Notes: generated by a model not told the origin, from the letters alone. 64,000 bases of DNA from Acidimicrobiia bacterium (GCA_947476745.1 CANJRG010000008.1:62001-126000); one strand, 5' to 3'; shown: positions 32,371 through 40,826, counted from the stretch's first letter. Numbers and translations: made by a program.

Positions 32371-34530
32371 TCACTCGATGACCTCGGCCCCGGGAAAGGC
32401 TTCCTGGATCAGTTCCAGCCCGGAGCTCGAGGGCAGTGGGGCGTCGGGCAGGTCGCGGGCATTGCCGATGTCTTCGTCGTCGAAGTCCTCGACGAAGCCC
32501 CCATCGGCGGGGGACGGACCACCCGCGCCGTCGACCCGGGGACGTTCCTCCTCGACCACCAAATGCAACGGTACGGGGCGACCGAAACGCGCGGCCAGGC
32601 TGCGCTCGACGTCGGCGACCTTCGCCTCGCAGCGATCGCGGTGGACCCGGGACGGCAGGGCGAACAGTGCCACCCCGGCCTCGACGCCCACGAAACGCCC
32701 GGCCCGGTACAGCGCCCGGCTGCCGGGTGGCAGATGGTCGAGCACCCCGTCCGACCAGGCGCGGCTAAGCGCCTCGACGGTCAACTCCATCCCGGCCGCG
32801 GACCCAGGACCGACCGGCGCCGGCGCCGATGCCGGACCATCGGCCGGTGACACCTCGGCCTGCTGCGGCGCACCGCTATCGCTGCGGTCACCGGGTGGCG
32901 TTGCTCCCGGCCCGGAACGGTCACCGGGGTCCGGGGCGGGACCGGCCGTCGTCGCGGCCGGACGTCCGGCCCCGGGCGGTCGCGCCGGCGGCCGCGACGG
33001 AGGCGACGCGGGCGCCGGGCGGGCAGGTCCGGGCCCCGCACCGCGGGCCGCGAGCTGACGTCGGGCCGCGGCCGCAGCCCCCTCACGCACCCCTGCGGGC
33101 GACACCGCAGCCCCTGACGGACGCCCACCCACCGAAGGCGAACCCCCGGCCGGACCGGCTGACCACGCCGGACCCGGCGGCACACCCGGGTCTGCAGCAA
33201 CAGCCGGCTCCGCGGCCGGCCCGGCCGACCCCGCGATCGCGGCCTGCCCGGACGACCCGGACGACCCGGACGACCCGGACGACCCGGACGACCCCGCCGA
33301 CCCGGACGACCCGGACGACCCCGCCGGCGGCTCCCCCGGGCCTGCCGCCGGGGCCGGGTCGGCAGCGGGCGCGGCCGCGCCCGGCATGCCCAACGAGGCC
33401 GGCGGGTGGACCGCGCCGGGGGGAACCGAGCCGGCGAGGACGGCCTCGAGCCGCGCCACCCGCTCGGCGAGGGCCGCGACCGACGTATCGAGCTCGGCCC
33501 GGGTCAGGCGGATCAGGGCCACCTCGAGTGCGACCCGGGGATCGGGGGCCTGCCGCATCTCCAGCACCGCCGCGCCGACCCCTTCGAGGGCACGGGTCAC
33601 GCCGGCGGCACCCAGCCGAAGGGCCACATCGGCCACCCGCGCCGCGTCGAGATCCGGCAGGCCGGACAGGCCGGGAGCCACCGCGGCCAGGAAGGCATCG
33701 CGGAGCCGGCTGAGCAGTTCCTCCGCCACCAGCCGCGGCTCGCGACCCGAGCCCAAGGCGGTGGCCAACCCGACCAGCGCCCGGCTGCTGTCGCGTTCGC
33801 ACAACGCCTCGAGCAGCTCGTCGAGCGGGGCGGCGACCGCGCTCACGCCGCCGACCGCGGCCACCTGGTCGAGCGCGGACAGGGCGTCACGGACCGAGCC
33901 CGCCCCCTTGCGCACCACCCAGGTGACCGCCTCGTCGTCGACGCCGAGACCGGCGTCGTCGACCACCCACCGGACATGACGTTCGAGGTCGGCGGCAGGC
34001 ACCAGCCCGAACTCGAAGTGCTGGGTGCGGCTGCGGATTGTAGGCAGCACTTTCTGCGGATCGGTGGTGGCCAGCACGAAGGCCACATGGTCGGGGGGTT
34101 CCTCGAGCGTCTTGAGCAGCGCGTTCGACGCCGCGGTGGACAGCATGTGGACCTCGTCGAGGATGTACACCTTGGTCCGGCCCGGCGAGCCGATGGCCAC
34201 CCGGCTGATCAGGTCCCGGACGTCCTCGACCTTGTTGTTGGAGGCCGCGTCGAGCTCGAAGAGATCGTAGGACGTGCCCGCCTCGATCGAGCGACAGGCC
34301 TCGCACTCGCCGCACGGCTCGCCCTCACGCAGGTCGGTGCAGTTGAGGGCTCGGGCGAGGATGCGGGCGGTCGACGTCTTGCCCGTGCCCCGGGGCCCGG
34401 AGAACAGGTAGGCATGGCCGGTGCGGCCCTCACGCACTGCGTTGCGTAGGCCCGCCACGACATGCTGCTGGCCGACCAGGTCACCGAACCGTCCCGGTCG
34501 ATAGCGACGGTAGAGCGACTGATAGGTCAC
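32371..34530 (-). CDS. dnaX: DNA polymerase III subunits gamma/tau
   Basis: 719 residues. The Walker A GPRGTGKT is at 45-52, the four zinc cysteines near C64, C73, C76 and C79, and LDEVHML is the Walker B region. Domain III is followed by a long Ala/Pro/Gly/Ser region and a C-terminal domain (LTVEALSRAWSDGVLDHL onward) as in tau. Clamp-loader ATPase. GTG 34530 is chosen because TACGAT ends 6 nt before it, giving a leaderless message; the open frame beyond is not DnaX-like. A 9-bp repeat encodes (GSS)n in the linker. Confidence 0.96.
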   Translation of the reverse strand: MTYQSLYRRYRPGRFGDLVGQQHVVAGLRNAVREGRTGHAYLFSGPRGTGKTSTARILARALNCTDLREGEPCGECEACRSIEAGTSYDLFELDAASNNKVEDVRDLISRVAIGSPGRTKVYILDEVHMLSTAASNALLKTLEEPPDHVAFVLATTDPQKVLPTIRSRTQHFEFGLVPAADLERHVRWVVDDAGLGVDDEAVTWVVRKGAGSVRDALSALDQVAAVGGVSAVAAPLDELLEALCERDSSRALVGLATALGSGREPRLVAEELLSRLRDAFLAAVAPGLSGLPDLDAARVADVALRLGAAGVTRALEGVGAAVLEMRQAPDPRVALEVALIRLTRAELDTSVAALAERVARLEAVLAGSVPPGAVHPPASLGMPGAAAPAADPAPAAGPGEPPAGSSGSSGSAGSSGSSGSSGSSGSSGQAAIAGSAGPAAEPAVAADPGVPPGPAWSAGPAGGSPSVGGRPSGAAVSPAGVREGAAAAARRQLAARGAGPGPARPAPASPPSRPPARPPGAGRPAATTAGPAPDPGDRSGPGATPPGDRSDSGAPQQAEVSPADGPASAPAPVGPGSAAGMELTVEALSRAWSDGVLDHLPPGSRALYRAGRFVGVEAGVALFALPSRVHRDRCEAKVADVERSLAARFGRPVPLHLVVEEERPRVDGAGGPSPADGGFVEDFDDEDIGNARDLPDAPLPSSSGLELIQEAFPGAEVIE
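33247..33318 (+). repeat. 9-bp minisatellite inside dnaX (CCCGGACGA, eight units)
   Basis: Five perfect units, one variant and two more perfect units encode Gly-Ser-Ser repeats on the minus strand, in the linker between the clamp-loader domains and the tau-type C-terminus. Copy-number change would keep the frame. Confidence 0.9.
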
Positions 34531-34666
34531 GGCCCGATCGTAGTTGGCCTCCCACGCCGACCCCGCCGGAACGACACCGCAGCCGGAACGAAGCAACGTC
34601 GGGGGACCGACCCAGGAGCGGAACGGGCACCAGGGCCTCGCCAGGAGGCCACCGGTGCCGCTCGAG

Positions 34667-34751
34667 CGGAGGGAGTGGGATTCGAACCCACGGAGGCTTG
34701 CACCTCACACGCTTTCCAAGCGTGCCGATTCGGCCGCTCTCGCATCCCTCC
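34667..34751 (-). tRNA. tRNA-Ser (anticodon GGA)
   Basis: On the minus strand the gene begins GGAGGGATGCGAGAGCGGCC and ends in TCCCTCC plus discriminator G. The 7-bp acceptor stem pairs perfectly. The anticodon arm ACGCTTGGAAAGCGT gives GGA. The long variable arm and GGTTCGAATCC T-arm are typical of serine tRNA. CCA is not encoded. TAGGCT (plus 34762-34767) is a likely -10 box. Confidence 0.96.
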
Positions 34752-34790
34752 AGGGGGATCCAGCCTACGCTGAAGACCCACCGGAGCGTC

Positions 34791-34796
34791 TAGACT
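34791..34796 (+). promoter_or_regulatory. Likely -10 box of the SRP RNA gene
   Basis: TAGACT lies 15 bp before the base of the SRP RNA hairpin, in the 60-bp gap shared with the divergent tRNA-Ser gene. No good -35 box is seen. Confidence 0.5.
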
Positions 34797-34811
34797 ACAC
34801 CGCGAGCCTTC

Positions 34812-34925
34812 GGAGGTGGCGGTCGGGTCCTGCGCGACTGCGACCTGTGAACCGAGTCAGGGCCGGAAGGCAGCAGCTCTCAGCGGAGCTTGCAGTGTGC
34901 CTCAGGTCGCCTGGCCGTCACCTCC
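34812..34925 (+). ncRNA. ffs: Signal recognition particle RNA (4.5S type)
   Basis: The ends GGAGGTGGCGG and CCGTCACCTCC pair to form the base of a long hairpin. The conserved domain IV tip is present as GTCAGGGCCGGAAGGCAGCA, the binding site for Ffh. A T-rich run after a short stem (AGGG-CTCAA-CCCTTTT) at 34927-34941 may end transcription. It lies between tRNA-Ser and the htpX remnant. Confidence 0.93.
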
Positions 34926-35029
34926 GAGGGCTCAACCCTTTTCCGGCAACGGTCCGGCCGGATGGACCCCTCCGGCCGGACCAGCGGGACGCCCCGCCGA
35001 CCGGTCGCTCGGGCCCCGGACGGGTTGGT

Positions 35030-35500
35030 CAGGGCCTGGATACCGGTGGCGGCGGCGGCGGCCACCGACCCGATCAGGATGTCCCGGTGCTTGACGTGCC
35101 CCAGCTCGTGGTCGAGCACCCCCTTGACCTCGGCGAGATCGAGCACGTCGAGCAGGCCCCGGGTGACGCAGACCGCGGCGTGCCGGGGGCTGCGGCCGGT
35201 GGCGAAGGCGTTGGGCTGGGCCGACGGCGACACGTAGACCCGGGGCATGGGGATGCCGGCCCGCTGGGCGAGCTCGGCGACGGTGGCGTGCAACTGGGGG
35301 GCCTGGGTGGCGGACACCTCGGTGGCTCCGGCGGCGGCGATGGCCAGCCGGTCCGAGAACCAGTAGGAGAAGCCCACGGCGACGAGGCCGAGGCCCAGGC
35401 CGATGATGGTGCCGCGAGGTCCGAACAGCGACCCGACGAACACCAGCAGGCCGGCGATGGCGGCGAGCAGGACGGTGGTTTTTACGGTGTTCTTAAAAAT
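35030..35500 (-). pseudogene. Decayed HtpX-type M48 metalloprotease gene
   Basis: The frame reads FKNTVKTTVLLAAIAGLLVFVG, FSYWFSDRLAI, PMPRVYVSPSAQPNAFATG and GVLDHELGHVKHRDILIGS. These are the HtpX N-terminus, first membrane segments and HExxH zinc motif. Homology stops at about 35030, before the third zinc ligand and the remaining half; the frame then runs into antisense of the SRP RNA gene. The codon where ATG is expected (35498-35500) is ATT, and the next in-frame start is an internal GTG at 35443. Loss of both start and 3' end indicates a pseudogene. Confidence 0.8.
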
Positions 35501-35585
35501 GGCAGGTGGTGGTGGTCAATCCCCGGGGGACCGGCCCGGTGCAACGGCCCTTTACCGGGTCCTCGTTGGGGGTAACGTCGCCGCC

Positions 35586-36062
35586 GTGGCCGAGCATTCC
35601 GACGAGACCTTGCAGACCGACGACGACCTGATGGCGCTGGCCATCGAGGAGGCTCGTCTGGCCCTCGAGCACGACGACGTGCCGGTCGGTGCGCTGGTGG
35701 TCCTCGACGGGGCGATCATCGGCCGTGGCCACAACGAGCGTGAGCGGCGCCAGGACCCCTGCGCCCATGCCGAGATCCTGGCCCTGCAGCAGGCCAGTGC
35801 TGCGGTGGGTTCGTGGCGGTTGGAGCAGGCCACCGTGGTGGTCACCCTCGAGCCGTGCGTGATGTGTGCCGGGGCGCTGCTCGCGGCACGGGTCGGCCGG
35901 GTCGTCTTCGGTGCCGACGATCCCAAGGCCGGTGCGGCGGGGTCGCTCTACAACGTGTTCGCCGACCCCCGGCTCAACCACGAGATCGAGCTGCGGGCCC
36001 GGGTCCGGGCCGAGGCGTGCGGCACGCTGCTCACCGACTTCTTCGCGGGCCGTCGCAGCTGA
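35586..36062 (+). CDS. tadA: tRNA-specific adenosine deaminase TadA
   Basis: 158 residues. CAHAEILAL holds the zinc histidine and catalytic glutamate, and PCVMCAGAL the two zinc cysteines. It converts A34 to inosine in tRNA-Arg(ACG). GTG 35586 is preferred to upstream starts because TAACGT ends 7 nt before it (leaderless) and the protein then begins near the usual point. It is followed by tRNA-Ser(CGA). Confidence 0.95.
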   Translation: MAEHSDETLQTDDDLMALAIEEARLALEHDDVPVGALVVLDGAIIGRGHNERERRQDPCAHAEILALQQASAAVGSWRLEQATVVVTLEPCVMCAGALLAARVGRVVFGADDPKAGAAGSLYNVFADPRLNHEIELRARVRAEACGTLLTDFFAGRRS

Positions 36063-36116
36063 CCGCCACCCGGCACCGGCCGCGTCAGCGGTGGTGGCAG
36101 GACCGGTCCGGCGCAC

Positions 36117-36122
36117 TAGAAT
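36117..36122 (+). promoter_or_regulatory. Likely -10 box of tRNA-Ser(CGA)
   Basis: TAGAAT lies 25 bp before the mature tRNA 5' end, leaving room for a short leader removed by RNase P. Confidence 0.5.
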
Positions 36123-36147
36123 GACGCCAGCAAGCGTGCTTGCACCA

Positions 36148-36237
36148 GGAAGGTTGCCAGAGCGGACGAATGGGACGGTCTCGAAAACCGTTGAGGTCGC
36201 AAGGCCTCCGAGGGTTCAAATCCCTCACCTTCCGCCA
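36148..36237 (+). tRNA. tRNA-Ser (anticodon CGA), CCA encoded
   Basis: The acceptor stem GGAAGGT pairs with ACCTTCC, followed by G and encoded CCA (36235-36237). The anticodon arm ACGGTCTCGAAAACCGT gives CGA. The variable arm is long, as expected for serine. The T-arm reads GGGTTCAAATCCC. Confidence 0.96.
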
Positions 36238-36239
36238 CC

Positions 36240-36279
36240 AGGGGTTTTGCGGTTACGGGGAGTAACCCAAAACACCCCT
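36240..36279 (+). terminator. Long hairpin directly after tRNA-Ser(CGA)
   Basis: Arms AGGGGTTTTGCGGTTAC and GTAACCCAAAACACCCCT pair over about 16 bp with small bulges around a GGGGA loop. The hairpin starts 3 nt after the encoded CCA. It may be a terminator or a 3' processing signal. Confidence 0.7.
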
Positions 36280-36481
36280 GAGCTTCGAAAACGTCAGTTC
36301 CAGCAGGCGGGAGCCGACGGAGCGTTACTCCCACGATTCCTCCCAGCACGTGCGGCTGATCGATATCCCCCCGATGTCAGAAGTGCAGGAGCAGGTTGTC
36401 GGCCGTTTCGGGCGTCTCACCGCCGGGTAGCTTCACGGCGAGGTTGGGGGCCGGTCGGCTTCGTTCCGAGGAAGGCGTCGG

Positions 36482-36883
36482 GTGCGGTTCATCGGCAACG
36501 TGATCTGGCTCGTCCTCGCAGGTGTCTGGCTGGCGATCGAATGGATGCTCATCGCGCTCGTACTCACCGTCCTGATCGTCACGATCCCGTTCGCACGGCA
36601 GTGCGTGAAACTCGCACACCTGTCGCTGTGGCCCATGGGCCGCCACATCGTGCACGATCCAACCGCCACGCAGCTCGGCGCCGTCGGCCAAGTCGTCTGG
36701 GTGCTCCTCGCCGGCTGGTGGCTGGCCCTGTCCCACCTGATCCTCGGCGTGCTGCAATGCGTCACGATCATCGGCATCCCCTTCGGCCTGCAGAGCTTCA
36801 AACTCGCAGGACTCGCCCTCGCCCCGTTCGGCAAGCGGATCGTCTCACGAGCCGACATGCGCCAGTCGCTCGCCACCACCTGA
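36482..36883 (+). CDS. YccF domain-containing inner membrane protein
   Basis: 133 residues with two copies of the YccF motif. The first half has NVIWLVLAGVWLAIEWM and TIPFARQCVKLAHLSLWPMG; the second has VVWVLLAGWWLALSH and IIGIPFGLQSFKLAGLALAPFGK. About four membrane helices are expected. The function of the family is not established. GTG 36482 follows GAGGAAGG with an 8-nt gap. It lies just downstream of tRNA-Ser in a stretch of lower GC, so it may be acquired DNA. Confidence 0.88.
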   Translation: MRFIGNVIWLVLAGVWLAIEWMLIALVLTVLIVTIPFARQCVKLAHLSLWPMGRHIVHDPTATQLGAVGQVVWVLLAGWWLALSHLILGVLQCVTIIGIPFGLQSFKLAGLALAPFGKRIVSRADMRQSLATT

Positions 36884-37087
36884 ACGCCGGCTTCGAACGC
36901 CCGCAGCACCTGACCATCCCAGACCACCCGGGTCGGCTGGACACGACACCGCGTCACTCTGTCCCCACCGCTCGGCCGGAGCTCGCAGTTCGCACACTAC
37001 GAACACCCCGGCGAGGTCACTCCGTCGGGCCCGCACCCGATGAACTCGTCGGCCTCGCGCGACCCGGCCCGACAGCCGGGACCGTTG

Positions 37088-37146
37088 CTAGGTTGCGGCC
37101 ACTCAGCCGGTGGTGGGCTCCGATCGTCGTCGCCGGAGGGACTTCC
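37088..37146 (+). promoter_or_regulatory. Promoter and ribosome site of the small orphan gene
   Basis: TAGGTT at about 37088-37093 is the same -10 word used by leaderless genes here, but in this case it lies about 53 nt before the start. GGAGGG sits 6 nt before GTG 37147, so this gene has a normal leader. Confidence 0.55.
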
Positions 37147-37464
37147 GTGAACGCGCTGCAGAGCATCTCGGGCCACGGCGTCGGCCGAGCTGTGTACGGA
37201 TGGGCCACCGCCCCCAACGGCTCCTCCATCGGCGTCTTGGGCGAGTCCAACAGCACCCAGGGCACCGGCTACGCGGTGTACGCCAGCGGCCGACTCAAGG
37301 CGTTGGGGCGGTCCTACCTCGGCACGCCCGCCACCGCACCGGTCGACGGCGACCTGAACAACGGCTCGATCTCGTTCCACCTCGACCAGACGAACAACAA
37401 GCTGAAGGTGCGCGTGCGGTACTCGAACGGGACCCTCAAGACCGCCACCGTCGGCCTGCTGTAG
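37147..37464 (+). CDS. Small orphan protein with glycine-rich repeats and a beta-type C-terminus
   Basis: 105 residues, no signal peptide. The first 45 residues are Gly/Ser-rich with GVGRAVYGW and GTGYAVYASG spaced like the beta-strand repeats of fibre or surface proteins. The C-terminus GSISFHLDQTNNKLKVRVRY and SNGTLKTATVGLL resembles the end module of larger repeat-containing secreted or tail proteins. It may be a truncated end of such a protein, but it has its own promoter and ribosome site. GTG 37147 is supported by GGAGGG. Function unknown. Confidence 0.65.
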   Translation: MNALQSISGHGVGRAVYGWATAPNGSSIGVLGESNSTQGTGYAVYASGRLKALGRSYLGTPATAPVDGDLNNGSISFHLDQTNNKLKVRVRYSNGTLKTATVGLL

Positions 37465-37552
37465 GCCCACCGCCGGCCCCATACCCCCGAGTACGGTGCC
37501 GGGTGGGCGGCTGCGCCCCGCGCGGCGCCGTGCACCGTGCTGGACTGGGGCC

Positions 37553-38308
37553 ATGGGACGACTGCAGGATCGGGTGGCGCTGATCACCGGGGCATCGAGC
37601 GGCATCGGCGCCGGGGTGGCCCGGGCGTTCGCGTCGGAGGGTGCCGACGTAGCGGTCAACCATCCCGACGAGGCGACCCGCGCCGCCGCCGAGGCCGTGG
37701 CGGCCGAGGTCCGCGAGCGGGGCCGGCGGGCGCTGGTGGTGCAGGCCGACGTGGCCGACGAGGACCAGGTGGCCGCCATGGTCAGCAGCGTCGAGTCGGC
37801 GTTCGATCGCGTCGACATCCTGGTCAACAACGCCGGGTTCGCCACCCGCGCCCCGGTGGAATCGATGACGCTGCGGCGCTGGGAGCGGATGCTGGCCGTG
37901 CATCTGACCGGCACATTCCTGTGCACCCGAGCCGTACTCGACGGTATGTACCGGCGTGACTACGGCCGGATCGTCAACACCGCGTCACAGCTGGCCTATC
38001 GGGGTGGCGCCGAGCGCGCCCACTACGTGGCGGCCAAAGCCGGGATCATCGGCTTCACCCGCTCCCTGGCCCTCGAGATCGGCACCCGCAACGTGACCGC
38101 CAACTGCGTCGCCCCCGGAGCCACCGAGACGCCCATCCTCGAGGGCGCCACCGAGGAGTTCCTCGACCGGCTGCGCGCCACGATCCCCCGGGGCCGATTC
38201 GCCACCGTGGAGGAGATCGTGCCGGCCTACGTCTACCTCGCCTCCGACGAGGCCCGGCACATGGTGGGCCAGACCGTCAGCCCCAACGGCGGCGACGTCT
38301 TCCTCTGA
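37553..38308 (+). CDS. Short-chain dehydrogenase/reductase (FabG-like)
   Basis: 251 residues. TGASSGIG binds the cofactor, NNAG is the structural motif, and YVAAKAG contains the catalytic Tyr-Lys. ATETPILEGATEEFLDRL lies in the substrate loop. Overall it is close to 3-oxoacyl-ACP reductases, though the natural substrate is not known. ATG 37553 has no strong ribosome site. It converges with a lipoprotein gene across a GC hairpin. Confidence 0.9.
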   Translation: MGRLQDRVALITGASSGIGAGVARAFASEGADVAVNHPDEATRAAAEAVAAEVRERGRRALVVQADVADEDQVAAMVSSVESAFDRVDILVNNAGFATRAPVESMTLRRWERMLAVHLTGTFLCTRAVLDGMYRRDYGRIVNTASQLAYRGGAERAHYVAAKAGIIGFTRSLALEIGTRNVTANCVAPGATETPILEGATEEFLDRLRATIPRGRFATVEEIVPAYVYLASDEARHMVGQTVSPNGGDVFL

Positions 38309-38324
38309 GGCCGCAGAGGCCGTG

Positions 38325-38347
38325 CGGGGGGCCCTCGCCGCCCCCCG
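38325..38347. terminator. GC hairpin between convergent genes
   Basis: CGGGGGGC-7 nt-GCCCCCCG is a perfect 8-bp stem with no T-tract, between the SDR stop (38308) and the lipoprotein stop (38354). Confidence 0.7.
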
Positions 38348-38353
38348 AACCGG

Positions 38354-38851
38354 TCACTTCGACTGGCTCATCCAGTAGTAGAACGACTTCTCCGAGCCGG
38401 TGGTGCCGAAGTTCAGCTCCAGGTTGCCCTTCGAGGCCATCCCGATGCCGCTGTAGTCGGGGTTGCTGGTCTCCATCTCGGTGCTGAGCTCCCAGCCGTC
38501 GGCCTTCACTGCCTTGACCAGGTTCTGGTAGGCGGCCTTGGCGTCCTTGACGGTGCCGGCGAGCAGCCAGGTGGTGCTCGACGAGTCGCTCATCTTGGTC
38601 GAGGACTTCAGCGAGGCGTTCTCGAACATCGGGGCCTTCGGCAGGTCCTTGGGCATCTCCGTGGTCGCGCCGACCTCGAAGGTGCCGTCCTTGCTGTTGA
38701 TCTTCACCCCGTCCTTGGTGATGTCGACGTTGTCGGCACCGGAACTCTTCTCGATGGCCTTCTCGGTCGCCTTCTCCACCACCTTCCCGCACGAGGTGCC
38801 GACCAGGGCGGCGATGACGGCAACGGCGACGACAGCACTACGAGCGCGCAT
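38354..38851 (-). CDS. Putative lipoprotein of unknown function
   Basis: 165 residues. The signal peptide is followed by lipobox VGTSC with C21 as the lipid-bearing cysteine. The mature part is Lys/Ser/Thr-rich with no cysteines. It ends in a compact region (YQNLVKAVKADGWELSTEME, then NLELNFGTTGSEKSFYYW) that looks like a small alpha/beta domain. The coding sequence uses more AAG and fewer GC-extreme codons than its neighbours. ATG 38851 follows AAAGGAT. No function can be assigned. Confidence 0.75.
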   Translation of the reverse strand: MRARSAVVAVAVIAALVGTSCGKVVEKATEKAIEKSSGADNVDITKDGVKINSKDGTFEVGATTEMPKDLPKAPMFENASLKSSTKMSDSSSTTWLLAGTVKDAKAAYQNLVKAVKADGWELSTEMETSNPDYSGIGMASKGNLELNFGTTGSEKSFYYWMSQSK

Positions 38852-39005
38852 GAGCAGGATCCTTTGTCCAGGAGAGCCGGCGCCCCACGCCGAACTCGGG
38901 CGCCCCCAGTGTAAAGACCTCAGCGAGCGAACGCGACCAATCCGTCAACGCTGTGTGGCCTAGCGATGACCGAATGTGCCGGCCTGGTGGGGACCCGACC
39001 GCCGA

Positions 39006-40826
39006 TCAGGCGAAGCTGTACGCAGCAGGATCGGGCCGGCGTGTGTCGTTCCAGAACTCCAGCAGCGACTTCGGAGCGATGGCGATCACCCGGTCACGAT
39101 CGCCGCGGTACCAGTTGTCGAAGGTGGTGAGGCTCTGCACGAAGGTCGGCAGCTTGGCCAACAGATCCTCGTTGTAGGCCGCCAGCGCCTCGTCGGTCAC
39201 CACCATCGAACGAGCCCCCCGCTCGAAGAGCAACCGGAGGCTCTCCATGATGTAGCGGACATGGCACTCGGCCGACAGGATGCCGTTGCCGCCGTGGCCG
39301 AGCGTGCCGTTGGGCCCCGGGGTGATGAACAGGTTAGGGGCGTCCGCCGCGGCGAGCCCGAGATACGCCTCCGGCTCGGCCTCCATGCGGGCGGTCACGT
39401 CGACCCCACCACGGCCGGTGACCTGGATCGGCCACAGCACCTTGTCGGCCTGGAACCCGGTCGCGAACACCAGCACGTCGAAGTCGTCGTGGCCGGCCCG
39501 GGTGGTGATGCCGGTCTCGGTGACCTCGACGATCGGCGAGGTCTCCAGCCGCACGTTGTCCCGCCGCAGCGCCTGGTACCAGCCGTTGTCGACGATGAGC
39601 CGCTTGCCGTAGGGCGGGAAGTTGGGCAGGCACTTCTCCATCAGGTCCGGACGGTCGCCGACCTGGGTCTCGAGGTACTCGGTGAGGCTCGCCCGGAACC
39701 GGTCGCTGGCCTCGTTGACCGAACGCTCGAGGTGAGGCCAGTCCGGGTCGACCTTCACCAGCGGGGTCACCCCGTCGCCGAACTTCCAGCCCTCGCTGAA
39801 GCGGTGCCACTCGCGGTAGGTCGGCACCTGGAACAGGGCCTTCTCGATACCCTGCAGCTGCTTGCCGTACTTGGGGTGCGACATCATCCAGTGGGCGCTG
39901 CGCTGGAAGACCACCAGTTTCTCGGCGATCGGTGCCACCGCCGGCACCACCTGATTGGCGCTGGCACCGGTACCGATGACCGCAACCCGCTTACCCTCGA
40001 GCGACACCGACGTGTCCCACTCGGCGGTGTGCAGCGCCGGGCCGGCGAAACGCTCACGACCGGCGAGATCGGGGTACTTCGGCACCCGCAGGATACCCAT
40101 GGCGGCGATCACCGCGTGGGCGGCAACCCGGTCGGTGGAGCCGTCGGCGACGGCGCGGAGATCGACCTGCCAGCAGGCGGCGGGCTCGTCCCAGGTCATC
40201 GCCATGACCTCGGTGCCGTTGCGCAGCCGCTCGCCCAGCCCGGAGCGGTCCGCCACCGACTTCACGTAGCGCAGCAGCTCGGGCTGGCGGCTGAAGTGCT
40301 CGGGCCAGTCGGGGTCCTGGTCGAAGGAGTACGAGTACAGCATGCTCGGGGTGTCGACCCGGCAGCCCGGATAGCGGTTCACATACCAGGTACCGCCGGG
40401 CTCGGGGTTGCGGTCCACCACCGTGAAGTTGTCCATGCCCAGCTGGTGCAGGGTGCGCGCCGCCAGCACGCCCGTGACCCCCGACCCGATGATGAGCACG
40501 TGGAACCCCTCCGGCGCGACCAGCGGGGCCAACGGCTCGATCGGGCCGATCCCGGCCTGCTCCCTGGCCATCTGGCGATAGTCGGGGGGCACCTCGGCGC
40601 CGACGGCATGGTTCATCGCCGCCTGCAGCACCTCGTCGCTGGGCGGCACCGGCGTGGCCGAACCGTCGAGATAGGGGGGCAGCACCTCGGTCGCCTTGGC
40701 CTCGATCTGGGCCCGGTCGCGCAGATCGGGCACGGCACCGGCGTCACCGGAGAGGTGGGTGACCACCGCGGCGAGGACCCTCCGATCGGCGTGGGCAATG
40801 ATCTCGGACAGCTCGAACTCCGGCAT
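39006..40826 (-). CDS. Type I Baeyer-Villiger flavin monooxygenase
   Basis: 606 residues. GSGVTG at 114-119 binds FAD, GGTWYVNRYPG lies at 144-154, FAGPALHTAEWD is the BVMO fingerprint, and GTGASA the NADPH motif. An N-terminal region of about 100 residues precedes the first Rossmann fold, as in steroid- and macroketone-type BVMOs. It is only distantly like the BVMO at 24944, so the two probably differ in substrate. ATG 40826 follows GGGGGAG. It is divergent from a small membrane protein gene. Confidence 0.92.
   Translation of the reverse strand: MPEFELSEIIAHADRRVLAAVVTHLSGDAGAVPDLRDRAQIEAKATEVLPPYLDGSATPVPPSDEVLQAAMNHAVGAEVPPDYRQMAREQAGIGPIEPLAPLVAPEGFHVLIIGSGVTGVLAARTLHQLGMDNFTVVDRNPEPGGTWYVNRYPGCRVDTPSMLYSYSFDQDPDWPEHFSRQPELLRYVKSVADRSGLGERLRNGTEVMAMTWDEPAACWQVDLRAVADGSTDRVAAHAVIAAMGILRVPKYPDLAGRERFAGPALHTAEWDTSVSLEGKRVAVIGTGASANQVVPAVAPIAEKLVVFQRSAHWMMSHPKYGKQLQGIEKALFQVPTYREWHRFSEGWKFGDGVTPLVKVDPDWPHLERSVNEASDRFRASLTEYLETQVGDRPDLMEKCLPNFPPYGKRLIVDNGWYQALRRDNVRLETSPIVEVTETGITTRAGHDDFDVLVFATGFQADKVLWPIQVTGRGGVDVTARMEAEPEAYLGLAAADAPNLFITPGPNGTLGHGGNGILSAECHVRYIMESLRLLFERGARSMVVTDEALAAYNEDLLAKLPTFVQSLTTFDNWYRGDRDRVIAIAPKSLLEFWNDTRRPDPAAYSFA

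Noticed and set aside
36116-36349. Minus-strand frame containing FEPSEALRPQRFSRPSHSS
   Set aside because: This peptide is the well-known false translation of the antisense strand of a serine tRNA gene. The same applies to GFEPTEACTSHAFQACRFGR at the other tRNA-Ser.
35866-37464. Single plus-strand frame of over 500 codons running from tadA across the tRNA to the small orphan gene
   Set aside because: Only its last 105 codons look coding; the rest overlaps tadA and tRNA-Ser and is Arg/Pro-rich.
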